Origin: a virus
Length of the DNA: 33,718 nucleotides
Virus record (IMG/VR): IMGVR_UViG_3300046499_000523
Coordinates: 1-33,718 of that record
Direction: 5' to 3' (one strand)
Of this stretch, positions 13,252 to 21,142 are shown one piece after another. Both the position numbers and the translations under genes were made by a program. The notes below the pieces were generated by a model. That model made no database searches, was not told the origin of the DNA, and was given only the letters and a program-made list of their open reading frames with translations. Position 1 is the first letter of the stretch, and the number at the start of each line of letters is the position of its first letter.

Positions 13252-15173
13252 TGGCCTTCGTCGTGTCCCGCGGCCAGCTCAGTACGACCGGCGCCGGGGT
13301 GTCGCCCGCTTTCGCGTCGAGTCCGCTGCGGTCTGCCGCCCCGTGGGAGTACGAGGACATCTGGCGCACGCAGCCACAGGTGCGGACCGTGGTTGGTTTC
13401 CTGGCCCGCAACGTCGCACAGCTGGGGCTGCACTTCTTCCGCCGCATCTCGGATACCGACCGGGTCCGGCTGACCGACCATCCGGCCGCGGTCCTGCTCG
13501 CCAACCCGCTGCCGGGCCTGACGACGTATCGCCTGGTCGAGCGCATGCTTTCCGACCTGGCGATCTATGACGAGTTCTACGCCATCAAGGTGGACCTGGA
13601 GGGTCAGGGGCGCCGGCTGCTGCCCGTCCCTCCGACGCTGATCCGCCCGTACGGCGGGAACTGGGCGGCGCCCGAGGGCTTCGAGGCCGCGTCCGGGCAG
13701 CGCTTCGGGCTCGACGAGGTCGTCTACATCCACGGCTACACGCCGGGGGACCTGACGTCGGGCACCTCGCCCATGGAGTCCCTGCGGGCGATCCTCCTGG
13801 AGGAGTCCGAGTCGACGCGCCAGCGCGCGCAGATGTGGCGCTCGGGCGCGCGCATGACGGGCGTCCTGGTCCGTCCGGCCGACGCCCCGGAGTGGAGCCC
13901 GGAGGAACGGCGGCGCTTCGGCGCGATGTGGGGTGCTTTCACCCAGGGCGGTGGCGGCGAGGGCGGCACGCCGCTCCTCGAGGACGGCATGGAGTACAAG
14001 CCGATCTCGATGTCCCCGCAGCAGGCCCAGTACATCGAGGGCCGCAAGCTGACCCGCGAGGAGGTCGCGGCGGCGTACTACATCCCGCCTCCGCTGATCG
14101 GCATCCTGGACCACGCCACCTACTCCAACATCAAAGAGCAGCACAGCCACCTGTACCAGGACACCCTCGGCCCGTGGCTGACGATGTTCGAGCAGGAGAT
14201 CGGCGCGCAGATCATCGCCGACACGCCTGACAGCGCGGACGTCTACTGCGAGTTCAACATCGCGGCGAAGATGGCCGGCGACTTCGAGGCTCAGGCGGCG
14301 GCGGCGAGCACCGCCACCGGCGGCCCGTGGATGACCCGCAACGAACAGCGCGCCCGGATGAACCTGCCGTGGCTGCCGGGCGGGGACGAGCTGATCGTGC
14401 CGCTCAACGTCACCGAGGGCGGCCTGGCCTCCCCCCGGGACACGGCCCCGAAGGCTCAGGGCCCGGGCGTCCTCTTCAAGGGGCGCCCCGCCGGCCTGTC
14501 CGCCTTCGAGCAGGAGCGGGACCTGTACGCCTCCCGGCTCAGCACCTGGTCGGCACGTCAGATGGACGTCCTCCTGCGGTCGGTGGGCGCCAAGGATCTC
14601 GCCCCGCCGGAGCTGCTGCTGCTGTGGTCGGCCGGGGCGCCCGAGCGTCTCGCCCAACTGCAGACGCTGATGGCCGACCGCGGGTTCCGGCTCGCACAGG
14701 TCGGCGCCTGGGAGGTCCTCGCCGACCACAACGAGGGCGCCGACGGCTGGTCCGCGGACGTGATGCTGGCCTGGCTGCTGGCCGCGGCCGAGTCGCACGC
14801 CGCAGAGCATGAGGCCGCCGCCGTCTCCGGGCTGCAGGCCGCGGTCGCCGACCCGTCGAGGGACTGGCGTGTGTCGGTCCAGGCCGCCGCTGACCTGTGG
14901 GCCGGGGCGGTCTCCGTCCGGCGGGCGTGGACCGCAGCCACCGAAGGCCGGTCCTTCGGCGGCCATGACGCCGCCGGGGCGTCCGGCCTGACGCACAAGG
15001 TGTGGCGCACGGGCGGCACCCGGCCGCGCGACTCGCACCAGGCGCTGGACGGCGACCGGGTCCTGCTGGACGACGTGTTCGGCAACGGCCTGCGCTGGCC
15101 GGGCGACGCGTCCGGCCGGGACTCCGAGACCGCGAACTGCAACTGCAGGCTCGACTACGAGAGAGAGGGGTAG
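13251..15173 (+). CDS. Portal protein fused to MuF-type C-terminal domain
   Basis: This 640-residue protein starts at ATG 13251, one base into the upstream stop. Residues 1-415 match HK97-type portals: YEDIWRTQPQVRTVVGFLAR, HPAAVLLANPLP, SPMESLRAILLEE, TREEVAAAYYIPPPLIGILD and an EQHSHLYQDTLGPWL region. Residues of about 420-640 are helical and end in DSHQALDGDRVLLDDVF (His596) and SETANCNCRLDYE (C630, C632), the signature of the SPP1 gp7/Mu F minor head domain. Portal and MuF are usually separate genes, and here they form one frame with no internal stop. The portal forms the dodecameric DNA gate; the MuF part probably lies inside the capsid. Confidence 0.85.
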   Translation: MAFVVSRGQLSTTGAGVSPAFASSPLRSAAPWEYEDIWRTQPQVRTVVGFLARNVAQLGLHFFRRISDTDRVRLTDHPAAVLLANPLPGLTTYRLVERMLSDLAIYDEFYAIKVDLEGQGRRLLPVPPTLIRPYGGNWAAPEGFEAASGQRFGLDEVVYIHGYTPGDLTSGTSPMESLRAILLEESESTRQRAQMWRSGARMTGVLVRPADAPEWSPEERRRFGAMWGAFTQGGGGEGGTPLLEDGMEYKPISMSPQQAQYIEGRKLTREEVAAAYYIPPPLIGILDHATYSNIKEQHSHLYQDTLGPWLTMFEQEIGAQIIADTPDSADVYCEFNIAAKMAGDFEAQAAAASTATGGPWMTRNEQRARMNLPWLPGGDELIVPLNVTEGGLASPRDTAPKAQGPGVLFKGRPAGLSAFEQERDLYASRLSTWSARQMDVLLRSVGAKDLAPPELLLLWSAGAPERLAQLQTLMADRGFRLAQVGAWEVLADHNEGADGWSADVMLAWLLAAAESHAAEHEAAAVSGLQAAVADPSRDWRVSVQAAADLWAGAVSVRRAWTAATEGRSFGGHDAAGASGLTHKVWRTGGTRPRDSHQALDGDRVLLDDVFGNGLRWPGDASGRDSETANCNCRLDYEREG

Positions 15174-15176
15174 GCG

Positions 15177-16046
15177 GTGCCGCGCACCAAGGAATGCACA
15201 GCCCGCATCAAGGCCGCCGGCACTGCCGACGGCCTCGCCGAGGGGCAGTTCACCGCGCTGGTCAGCGTCTTCGGCAACGAGGACTCGGCCGGCGACGTCG
15301 TCATCCCGGGCGCCTTCACCCAGACGCTGGCCGACTGGCGGGCCAAGGGCGACCCGATCCCCGTGATCTGGTCGCACGACTGGTCCGACCCGTTCTCCCA
15401 CATCGGCATCGTGGTGTCGGCGATGGAGACGCCGGACGGACTCGAGGTCACCGGCCAGATCGAGGACGTCGACACCAACCCGACCGCGGCCCAGGTCTAC
15501 CGCCTCCTCAAGGGGCGGCGAGTCACGCAGTTCTCCTTCGCGTACGACGTCGAGGAGGGCGCGTGGGTCGAGGGCCAGGACGACGACGGCCGCTGGTACG
15601 GCTACTACGAGCTGCGCGAGCTCAAGCTGTACGAGGTCGGGCCGTGCCTGGTCGGATGCAACCAGGCCACCGAGCTGCTCGCGGCGAAAGCCGACGAGCT
15701 CACCCGCGGCGTGAAGGCGGGCAGGGTGTTGGCCCAGCGCCACATCGACAGCCTGACCGCGGCGCACGCGGCGATCGGAGACGTCCTCGCCGCGGCCGCC
15801 ACCGCCGAGGAGCAGAAGACCACCACCCAGCCCGGCCGCCCCGGGCCGCAGCCGGCCGCCAGCGAAGAGCTGCCCGCCAAGGCTGAGGACACCGGGCCCG
15901 CCCAGGGCCACACCACCAGCAGCACCGACGAGACCACGCCGGATCTCCGCGAAGCCCCTGCCGGGGCCGCCAAGGCCGACGCCGCCTCGCTCCGCCTGCG
16001 TACCCACCTCGAACTCCTGGAGTTCGAGAACTCGCTCACGGACTGA
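15177..16046 (+). CDS. HK97-type prohead protease
   Basis: This 289-residue protein starts at GTG 15177, 3 bases after the portal stop. It has the S78-family features: FGNEDSAGDVVIPGAFTQTL, a catalytic His in WSHDWSDPF (H67) and the nucleophile Ser in RRVTQFSFAYDV (S120), followed by KLYEVGPCLVGCNQAT. The C-terminal 130 residues are a disordered, Ala/Pro-rich extension ending in a Leu-rich helix (LRLRTHLELLEFENSLTD) that may interact with the capsid scaffold region. It cleaves the capsid protein N-terminus during maturation. The next ribosome binding site overlaps the stop. Confidence 0.85.
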   Translation: MPRTKECTARIKAAGTADGLAEGQFTALVSVFGNEDSAGDVVIPGAFTQTLADWRAKGDPIPVIWSHDWSDPFSHIGIVVSAMETPDGLEVTGQIEDVDTNPTAAQVYRLLKGRRVTQFSFAYDVEEGAWVEGQDDDGRWYGYYELRELKLYEVGPCLVGCNQATELLAAKADELTRGVKAGRVLAQRHIDSLTAAHAAIGDVLAAAATAEEQKTTTQPGRPGPQPAASEELPAKAEDTGPAQGHTTSSTDETTPDLREAPAGAAKADAASLRLRTHLELLEFENSLTD

Positions 16047-16055
16047 GGAGACCCC

Positions 16056-17381
16056 GTGCCCACCAAGACGGAGCTCGCCGAGCTCATCAAGCACCACCTG
16101 ACCGAGGCCCGCGCCATCGCCAAGGCCGCCGAGGACAGCGACCGGGACTTCACCCCGGAGGAGGCCGGCCAGCTGCGCGAGCACATGGCCAAGGCCACCG
16201 CCGCCCGGGCGGACCTGGAGAAGCTCAAGGGCAACGACGACCTGCGCAAGGCCCTGGCGGACCTCGGCGACGACATCGCCCTGAACGCCAAGACCGACGA
16301 CGACGGCCGCCGCCGCACCGCGTCCGGCTTCGAACTGCCCGCCGCCGGCAAGTCGCTGGGCGAGCAGTTCACCGGCTCGGACGAGTACCGGGCCCTGATG
16401 GCGACCGCGCCCGGCGGCACGTTCGGCCAGAAGCAGCGCGTGCAGTCCGGCATGGCCGGCTTCAAGAGCCTGGTCACCGGCGCTTCGGACACGTCCGCGG
16501 GCGCGTTCGTCGTCAACGACCAGCTCGGCCTGCAGGTCGGCCTGGAGGCCTTCCAGCGCCCGCTCACCCTGCGGGACGTCGTCACCCAGGGCACCACCAG
16601 CTCCGACACCGTCGAGTACGTGCGGGTCACCTCGGCGACCAACGCGGCCGCGCCGGTCGCGGAGGCCACCAGCTCGGCCGCACCGACCGCTCCTGCGAGC
16701 GTCCCGGGCGCGCTGGTCAACAACGCGGGCGGCGGCTACAAGCCGGAGTCGGCCCTCGCCACCGCGAAGATCGTCACCAACGTCAAGACGATCGCGCACT
16801 GGATCCCCGTCACCAAGCGGGCTCTGTCCGACGCCGCTCAGATCCGCACCCTCATCGACGCCTTCCTCCGCTACGGCCTGGAGGAGGAGCTCGAGGACCA
16901 GATGATCCAGGGCGACGGCACGGGCGAGAACTTCGAGGGCATCGGCACCGTGTCCGGCACCCAGGCCCAGGCCTGGGACAGCGACATCCTGACCACCCTG
17001 CGCAAGGCCAAGACGAAGGTCCGCACGGTCGGCCGCAGCATGGCCAACGCGTACCTGCTCAACCCGGCCGACCTGGAGACGGTCGATCTCCTCCAGGACA
17101 ACGAGGCCCGCTACTACTTCGGCGGACCCGGCGGCGTCGGCTCCGCGTCCGTCCTGTGGGGCCTGCCGGTCATCGAGACCGAGGCCGTCCCCGCGGGCAC
17201 CGGCTACGTCGGCGACTTCCGCAAGGCGATCCTGTGGGACCGCCAGCAGGCCACCATCCAGGTGACCGACAGCCACCTGGACTTCTTCATCAGGAACCTG
17301 GTCGCGGTCCTCGCCGAGATGCGGGCCGCGTTCGGCGTCATCCAGCCGACCGCCTTCGTCGAGGTCGACCTCACCGCCTGA
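16056..17381 (+). CDS. Major capsid protein (HK97 fold)
   Basis: This 441-residue protein starts at GTG 16056 after GAGGAG. Residues 1-85 are a charged helical delta/scaffold region (LIKHHLTEARAIAKAAEDSD, RADLEKLKG), removed in this family by the protease encoded upstream. The shell domain follows: GAFVVNDQ, RPLTLRDVVTQGTTSSDTVEY, IVTNVKTIAHWIPVTKRALSD, then LEDQMIQGDGTGENFEGIGT, NPADLETVDLLQD and GLPVIETEAVPAGTGYVGDF. These are hallmarks of HK97-like capsids. It is expected to be the most abundant virion protein. Length is usual for the family with its scaffold. Confidence 0.92.
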   Translation: MPTKTELAELIKHHLTEARAIAKAAEDSDRDFTPEEAGQLREHMAKATAARADLEKLKGNDDLRKALADLGDDIALNAKTDDDGRRRTASGFELPAAGKSLGEQFTGSDEYRALMATAPGGTFGQKQRVQSGMAGFKSLVTGASDTSAGAFVVNDQLGLQVGLEAFQRPLTLRDVVTQGTTSSDTVEYVRVTSATNAAAPVAEATSSAAPTAPASVPGALVNNAGGGYKPESALATAKIVTNVKTIAHWIPVTKRALSDAAQIRTLIDAFLRYGLEEELEDQMIQGDGTGENFEGIGTVSGTQAQAWDSDILTTLRKAKTKVRTVGRSMANAYLLNPADLETVDLLQDNEARYYFGGPGGVGSASVLWGLPVIETEAVPAGTGYVGDFRKAILWDRQQATIQVTDSHLDFFIRNLVAVLAEMRAAFGVIQPTAFVEVDLTA

Positions 17382-17395
17382 TCGGAGGCACGGAC

Positions 17396-17608
17396 ATGGC
17401 ATACCTGAACCCGGCGGCGGGAGCCGCCCGCAGGGCCCGACAGACCGCCGCGGTGGCGGACGCCGCCGCAATCACCTCGGTCGCAGCGGCCGGCGCCAAC
17501 CCGACCAAGGCCGAGTACGACGCCCTGCGCAACGACGTCATCGCGCTCCGCACGAAGGTCAACGCGCTGCTCGCGGCGATGCGGACCTCCGGCCAGCTCG
17601 CCCCCTGA
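17396..17608 (+). CDS. Head-fibre-like small protein
   Basis: The protein has 70 residues, and ATG 17396 follows CGGAGGC. The N-terminus is Ala/Arg-rich; the C-terminal half NPTKAEYDALRNDVIALRTK-VNALLAAMRTSGQLAP shows the heptads and the LLAALRxxGxLA ending that I associate with phage head-fibre or capsid-decorating proteins. Placement directly after the capsid gene supports this. It may trimerise on the capsid. The assignment is by pattern only. Confidence 0.55.
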   Translation: MAYLNPAAGAARRARQTAAVADAAAITSVAAAGANPTKAEYDALRNDVIALRTKVNALLAAMRTSGQLAP

Positions 17609-17721
17609 TGTGGGGCATTCATCGGCAGGTGGCGGGGCGGTGTCCGTGCCGCACCCAGCATGCGGCGTGCGGCCCGCCCTCCACCTCCATCCCCATCGAC
17701 CAGCGAATGGAGGTGGCCGCC

Positions 17722-17952
17722 GTGGGCGGACCGCTGCAGAAGTACCGGGTCGTGATGCCGAACGGCGTCGAGACCGTCATGAAGCTGAACGCCACCGACG
17801 CCGAACGCTACGGCGGCGTGCCGCTCGACGCCGACGACGAACAGTCGGCGCCGGCCGCGGAACCGGCCGGGCCGGCCAAGGGCCGCCGCGGCGCCGCGAA
17901 CAAGGCGCGCACGTCCGCCCCGAACAAGGCCGCCAGCGGTGACGGCTCCTGA
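17722..17952 (+). CDS. Small hypothetical head protein
   Basis: This is a 76-residue protein. GTG 17722 is chosen because GGAGG (17709-17713) is 8 bases upstream; the in-frame ATG 17707 overlaps that site. The N-terminal half KYRVVMPNGVETVMKLNATD-AERYGG looks like a small beta unit, and the C-terminal half is a Lys/Ala-rich disordered tail (KGRRGAANKARTSAPNKAAS). Such proteins often sit between capsid and connector genes in actinophages. Its stop is overlapped by the connector gene by 14 bases. The 113 bases upstream of the start show only short GC-rich inverted repeats. Confidence 0.55.
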   Translation: MGGPLQKYRVVMPNGVETVMKLNATDAERYGGVPLDADDEQSAPAAEPAGPAKGRRGAANKARTSAPNKAASGDGS

Positions 17953-18493
17953 CTACCTCGCGGACCCCGCCGAGCTGGCCGTCTGGCTCGGCAAGCCGGA
18001 GGACGATCCGCTCCTGCTGAACGCCCTGCGGGCCGCATCCAGGCGGTTCCGCGGGGCGGTCCGGCACCCGGTCACCGCGGTGGCCGGCGACACGGTCGTC
18101 CTGGACGGCAACGGGCGCGACGCCATCCTGCTGCCCGCAGCCCCGGTCACCGCGGTGACCTCGGTGACGCTGCTCGGCGAGGCCCTCGTCGAGGGCGCCG
18201 ACTTCGAGTGGTCCGCCGACGGGTACCTGCGGCGCCTCGGCTGCCTGCTCTGGCCGGCCCGCCTGCGCTGCCTGCAGGTCGTCTGGGACCACGGCTGGGC
18301 GGTGGTACCGCAGGACATCCAGGAGGCCGTCATCGACCAGGCCCGCTCCATGTACCGGGTGCAGCCCGGCGTGCAGGCGTACACCGCAGGCTCCGAGTCC
18401 GTCACGTTCGGCGCGACGGCGTCGGTCGGCGTGAGCGCCCAGTGGTCGGCCGCGGTGGCCGCCCACCGGCTGAACGCGGGCGACCGCGCATGA
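17939..18493 (+). CDS. Head-tail adaptor protein
   Basis: This 184-residue protein has a GTG start overlapping the previous gene. ADPAELAVWLGKPEDDPLLLNALRAASRRFRGAVRHP is the helical N-terminus of gp6/gp15-type adaptors that bind the portal, followed by a beta part (VTLLGEALVEGADFEWSADG-YLRRLG) and a helix QDIQEAVIDQARSMYRVQPG. Length and order fit connector proteins of siphophages. The stop overlaps the next ATG (ATGA). Confidence 0.7.
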   Translation: MTAPDYLADPAELAVWLGKPEDDPLLLNALRAASRRFRGAVRHPVTAVAGDTVVLDGNGRDAILLPAAPVTAVTSVTLLGEALVEGADFEWSADGYLRRLGCLLWPARLRCLQVVWDHGWAVVPQDIQEAVIDQARSMYRVQPGVQAYTAGSESVTFGATASVGVSAQWSAAVAAHRLNAGDRA

Positions 18494-18840
18494 TGATCTT
18501 CCATCAGTCGGTGGTGCGCGTGCGCGCGGGCACGCGCACGGACCGCGGCGGCAACACCGTCCCCGACTGGTCGCCCGGCGCGGTCGACCGCCTGACCATC
18601 GACCGCCTGTCGGTACAGCCCTCCGCCCAGACCGAACTCGCCACCGCGGACCGCACGTCGGTCATCACCGGCTGGCGCGTCCTGTCCGAGCCGGGCTCCG
18701 ACGCCGACGTCCGCTCCACCGACCGCATCGAGTACGACGGCCTGCTGTGCGAGGTCAAGGGCGAGGTCGGCCGCTGGCGCGACCCGCTCACCGGCGCGGT
18801 CCACCACGTCGAGTGGCAGATGCGCCGCTCCACCGGATGA
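18490..18840 (+). CDS. Head closure (stopper) protein
   Basis: This 116-residue protein starts at ATG 18490 (ATGA overlap). Its beta-rich sequence includes FHQSVVRVRAGTRTDRGGNT then DWSPGAVDRLTIDRLSVQPS, with VITGWRVLSEPG and DRIEYDGLLCEVKGEVGRW, the pattern of gp16/head-tail joining proteins that follow the adaptor. It closes the head after packaging. Identification relies on order and beta pattern. Confidence 0.65.
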   Translation: MMIFHQSVVRVRAGTRTDRGGNTVPDWSPGAVDRLTIDRLSVQPSAQTELATADRTSVITGWRVLSEPGSDADVRSTDRIEYDGLLCEVKGEVGRWRDPLTGAVHHVEWQMRRSTG

Positions 18841-18853
18841 CGAGGAGGCGCCC

Positions 18854-19144
18854 ATGGCCCGCACCCGCGTGACCTTCGAACTCGACCGGGCCGGCGTCCA
18901 GGAGGTGCTGAAGAGTCCCGGCGTCCGCGCCGTGGTCGACGAGGCCGCCCAGCAGATCGCCGAGCGCGTCCGGGCCGATGTCCCCCCGGACGTCGAGGTC
19001 GAGGTCCGGCCGTACAGCACGGACCGCGAGGCCGCCTCGATCACCATCCGGGACGTACGCGGCATGGCATGGCAGGCCCGCCGCGGAGTCCTCACCCGGG
19101 CCGCCGCCGGGATCGGCGCGGAGGTCAAGGAGCGCGGCAGGTGA
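18854..19144 (+). CDS. Tail completion/connector protein (HK97 gp10-like)
   Basis: ATG 18854 follows GAGGAGG. The 96-residue protein has an amphipathic helix, VVDEAAQQIAERVRADVPPD, then two beta strands (VEVEVRPYSTDREAASITIR) and an ALTRAAA-like C-terminal helix. The helix-plus-VxxxxD arrangement is typical of HK97 gp10-like tail completion proteins, and the gene lies in the usual place between stopper and terminator. The stop overlaps the next GTG (GTGA). Confidence 0.6.
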   Translation: MARTRVTFELDRAGVQEVLKSPGVRAVVDEAAQQIAERVRADVPPDVEVEVRPYSTDREAASITIRDVRGMAWQARRGVLTRAAAGIGAEVKERGR

Positions 19145-19581
19145 GCCGCCCGCTGGTCGTCTTCGGCGACGCGGCGGCAGCCGGGGCAACCGCCCTGCGC
19201 GACGCCCTCACCGGCCGTTCGGAGCCGTACGCGGCCGACGCCACCGTCGGCACCCGCGTACCGGACCTGCGGTCGCCCGAGGACCCGCGGTTGCCGTTCG
19301 TCCTCGTCGCCGAGGACGACGCCGACCCGCACCCGGCGCGGATCAACGCAGCCGTGCTGCTGCGGATCACCGTCTGGCACAGGGACCGCGACCAGGCGCA
19401 CGACCTCGCCCAGCTCGCGGCCGGCCTGCTGAACATCCACTCCGGCCCCGTCATCCGCTCCACCCGGTCCGGCTCCGGCTACGGCACGGGACCGCACCAC
19501 GCGATCGACCCCGACTCCGAGGTCGACCTGTCCACCTTCACCCTGACGGCGAACATCCGCCCGATCCAGCTCACCCCCTGA
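19141..19581 (+). CDS. Tail terminator protein
   Basis: This is a 146-residue protein with a GTG start in a GTGA overlap. It contains ATALRDALTGRSEPYAADAT, LPFVLVAEDDADPHPARINA, VLLRITVWHRDRDQAHDLAQ, LAAGLLNIH and a C-terminal FTLTANIRPI strand. The TVW...D..A..LA..L pattern is that of gpU/gp17-like tail terminators that cap the tail tube at the head end. It directly precedes the major tail protein, as usual. Confidence 0.7.
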   Translation: MSRPLVVFGDAAAAGATALRDALTGRSEPYAADATVGTRVPDLRSPEDPRLPFVLVAEDDADPHPARINAAVLLRITVWHRDRDQAHDLAQLAAGLLNIHSGPVIRSTRSGSGYGTGPHHAIDPDSEVDLSTFTLTANIRPIQLTP

Positions 19582-19598
19582 GAGAGGAAGGCTCCGCC

Positions 19599-20378
19599 AT
19601 GGGCGGTACCCCCGAGAACGCCCGCCTGTGGGCGAACGCCGACGTGTACATCGCCGACTCCCTGTCCACCGTGAACCCGGCCAACGTGGGCGCCATCTTC
19701 GGCGCCGGCTGGAACCAGGTCGGCCTCCTCGACGGCGACGACGGCATGCCCGAGGCCCGCGACGAGGACACCGACGACAAGTTCGCCTGGGGCGGCATCC
19801 TCGTCCGCACCTCCCGCAGCCACTTCAAGCTCACGAAGTCGTTCTCCGCGCTGGAGGACAACACCATCGTGCGCGAGATCCTCTGGCCGGGATCCACGGA
19901 CAGCGTCATCAAGGTCCCCGTCCCGATCCCCCGGAAGATCGCCTTCGAGGTGCGCGACCCGGGCACCGGCGCCGTCAAGCGCCTCATCACCCGCAACCAC
20001 GCGATCATCACCCTCGACGGCGACCTCGACGAGAACGAGACCGACCTGTCCAAGATGACGTTTGCCGCAGTGATCTACCCCGACGGCGACGGCGTGCTCT
20101 TCGACCGCCAGTCCGCGCCGATGGTCACCAGCCTCGACGTCACCCCCGCCACCGACTCGATCGTCGTGGGCGAGATCACCGGGCTGACCGCGACCGCCAC
20201 CTACGACGACGCCTCCACCGCGGACGTCACCGACTCGGCGACCTGGACGACGTCCAACGCCGCCCGGGCGACCGTCGCCCACGGCTACGTCAAGGGCATC
20301 GCCGTCGGGTCGGCCGCCACCATCACCGCCTCCTACAGCGGCCAGTCCGACACCGCCGCGGTCACCGTCACCGCCTGA
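19599..20378 (+). CDS. Major tail protein with C-terminal Ig-like domain
   Basis: This 259-residue protein starts at ATG 19599 after AGAGGAAGG. The tube domain (residues 1-170) includes ENARLWANADVYIADSLSTV, WNQVGLLDGDDG, KLTKSFSALEDNTIVREILW and a FEVRDP strand. The last 85 residues (SLDVTPATDSIVVGEITGLTA...TWTTSNAARATVAHGYVKGI-AVGSAATITASYSGQ) show the BIG2-type Ig fold, an outer decoration of some tail tubes that may bind cell-surface carbohydrate weakly. It is followed by a strong hairpin. Confidence 0.85.
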   Translation: MGGTPENARLWANADVYIADSLSTVNPANVGAIFGAGWNQVGLLDGDDGMPEARDEDTDDKFAWGGILVRTSRSHFKLTKSFSALEDNTIVREILWPGSTDSVIKVPVPIPRKIAFEVRDPGTGAVKRLITRNHAIITLDGDLDENETDLSKMTFAAVIYPDGDGVLFDRQSAPMVTSLDVTPATDSIVVGEITGLTATATYDDASTADVTDSATWTTSNAARATVAHGYVKGIAVGSAATITASYSGQSDTAAVTVTA

Positions 20379-20390
20379 CCGCCCACCTAC

Positions 20391-20429
20391 TGCCGGCCGC
20401 GGCGTACGTGCGGTTCGCCGCGGCCGGCA
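20391..20429. terminator. 14-bp hairpin after major tail gene
   Basis: TGCCGGCCGCGGCG (20391-20404) pairs perfectly with CGCCGCGGCCGGCA (20416-20429) around an 11-base loop, 13 bases after the stop codon. There is no U-tract. It may partly terminate transcription or protect the 3' end of the highly expressed upstream mRNA, lowering expression of the tail-assembly genes beyond. Confidence 0.6.
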
Positions 20430-20451
20430 CCCATCCGAGAGGCAGCCGCAC

Positions 20452-20829
20452 ATGCCCATCCGCTACACCGACGAGCAGATCCGCGACCAGGCCACACGTC
20501 TCGGTCTGACCGAGCCCGGCCAGTCCCTGCCGCAGCACCTGCGATCCCGCGTCGTCGCCTCCCTCGTCGAGCAGGACCGGCAGGCCGCCGACCGGCACGA
20601 GCCCGACGAGGCCTCCGATCCGGCGCCCGCCCGCAGCATCGACATCCACCCCGGCGGCGCCATCGCCATCGACGGCCGGACGCTGCCCTGGCTGGTCGCC
20701 CCCGAGCCGATCACCATCACCCTGCTGCCCGACGGCAGCGGGACCGTCCGCCTGTCACTGACCGCCGACGCCATCCGCGTCCACCCGAGACCGCACGAGG
20801 AAACCGCACATGACCAGCAAGACCCCTGA
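20452..20829 (+). CDS. Hypothetical tail-region protein
   Basis: The protein has 125 residues, and ATG 20452 is preceded by GAGAGGC. The N-terminus is helical (YTDEQIRDQATRLGLTEPGQ), a Glu/Asp/Pro linker follows, and the second half is beta (IDIHPGGAIAIDGRTLPWLV, ITITLLPDGSGTVRLSLTAD). It overlaps the tail chaperone start by 20 bases. No family is recognised. Its position suggests a role in tail assembly. Confidence 0.55.
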   Translation: MPIRYTDEQIRDQATRLGLTEPGQSLPQHLRSRVVASLVEQDRQAADRHEPDEASDPAPARSIDIHPGGAIAIDGRTLPWLVAPEPITITLLPDGSGTVRLSLTADAIRVHPRPHEETAHDQQDP

Positions 20830-21142
20830 CAAGCCCTTCGACTTCAACCTCGACGCCGTCAAGGCCGAGGTCGACCTGACCCCGTTCGTCGTCTTCTTCG
20901 CCGGCGAGCGCTGGTCCTTCGCCCACATCCAGGACATCAGCGTCTGGCCCATCCTGGAAGGCGTCGGCGGCGGAGACCTCGCCACCATCCAGGCCACCCT
21001 GCAGGCCGCCCTCGGCGCCCAGGCGTGGACAAAGTTCAAGACGAAGCACCTGCCGCAGCACAAGATGATCGCCCTGTTCAACGCCTACGAGAAGCACTGC
21101 GGCGCCAGCGCGGGGGAATCGCCGGCCTCCTCCGACTCGTAG
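20810..21142 (+). CDS. Tail assembly chaperone, short form
   Basis: This 110-residue protein starts at ATG 20810, with GAGG about 10 bases upstream. FDFNLDAVKAEVDLTPFVVF and the following helices (LATIQATLQAALGAQAWTKF) are typical of the G-type chaperones before the tape measure gene. About 100 residues in, a GGGGGAA site allows a -1 shift to make the long GT form. Both forms coat the tape measure during tail assembly and are not part of the virion. Confidence 0.75.
   Translation: MTSKTPDKPFDFNLDAVKAEVDLTPFVVFFAGERWSFAHIQDISVWPILEGVGGGDLATIQATLQAALGAQAWTKFKTKHLPQHKMIALFNAYEKHCGASAGESPASSDS

Noticed and set aside
13227-17471. 1414-codon open frame on the minus strand
   Set aside because: It is antisense to portal, protease and capsid genes, which have clear family motifs. 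Long antisense frames are expected from strong GC bias, and this one has no motifs or ribosome binding site.
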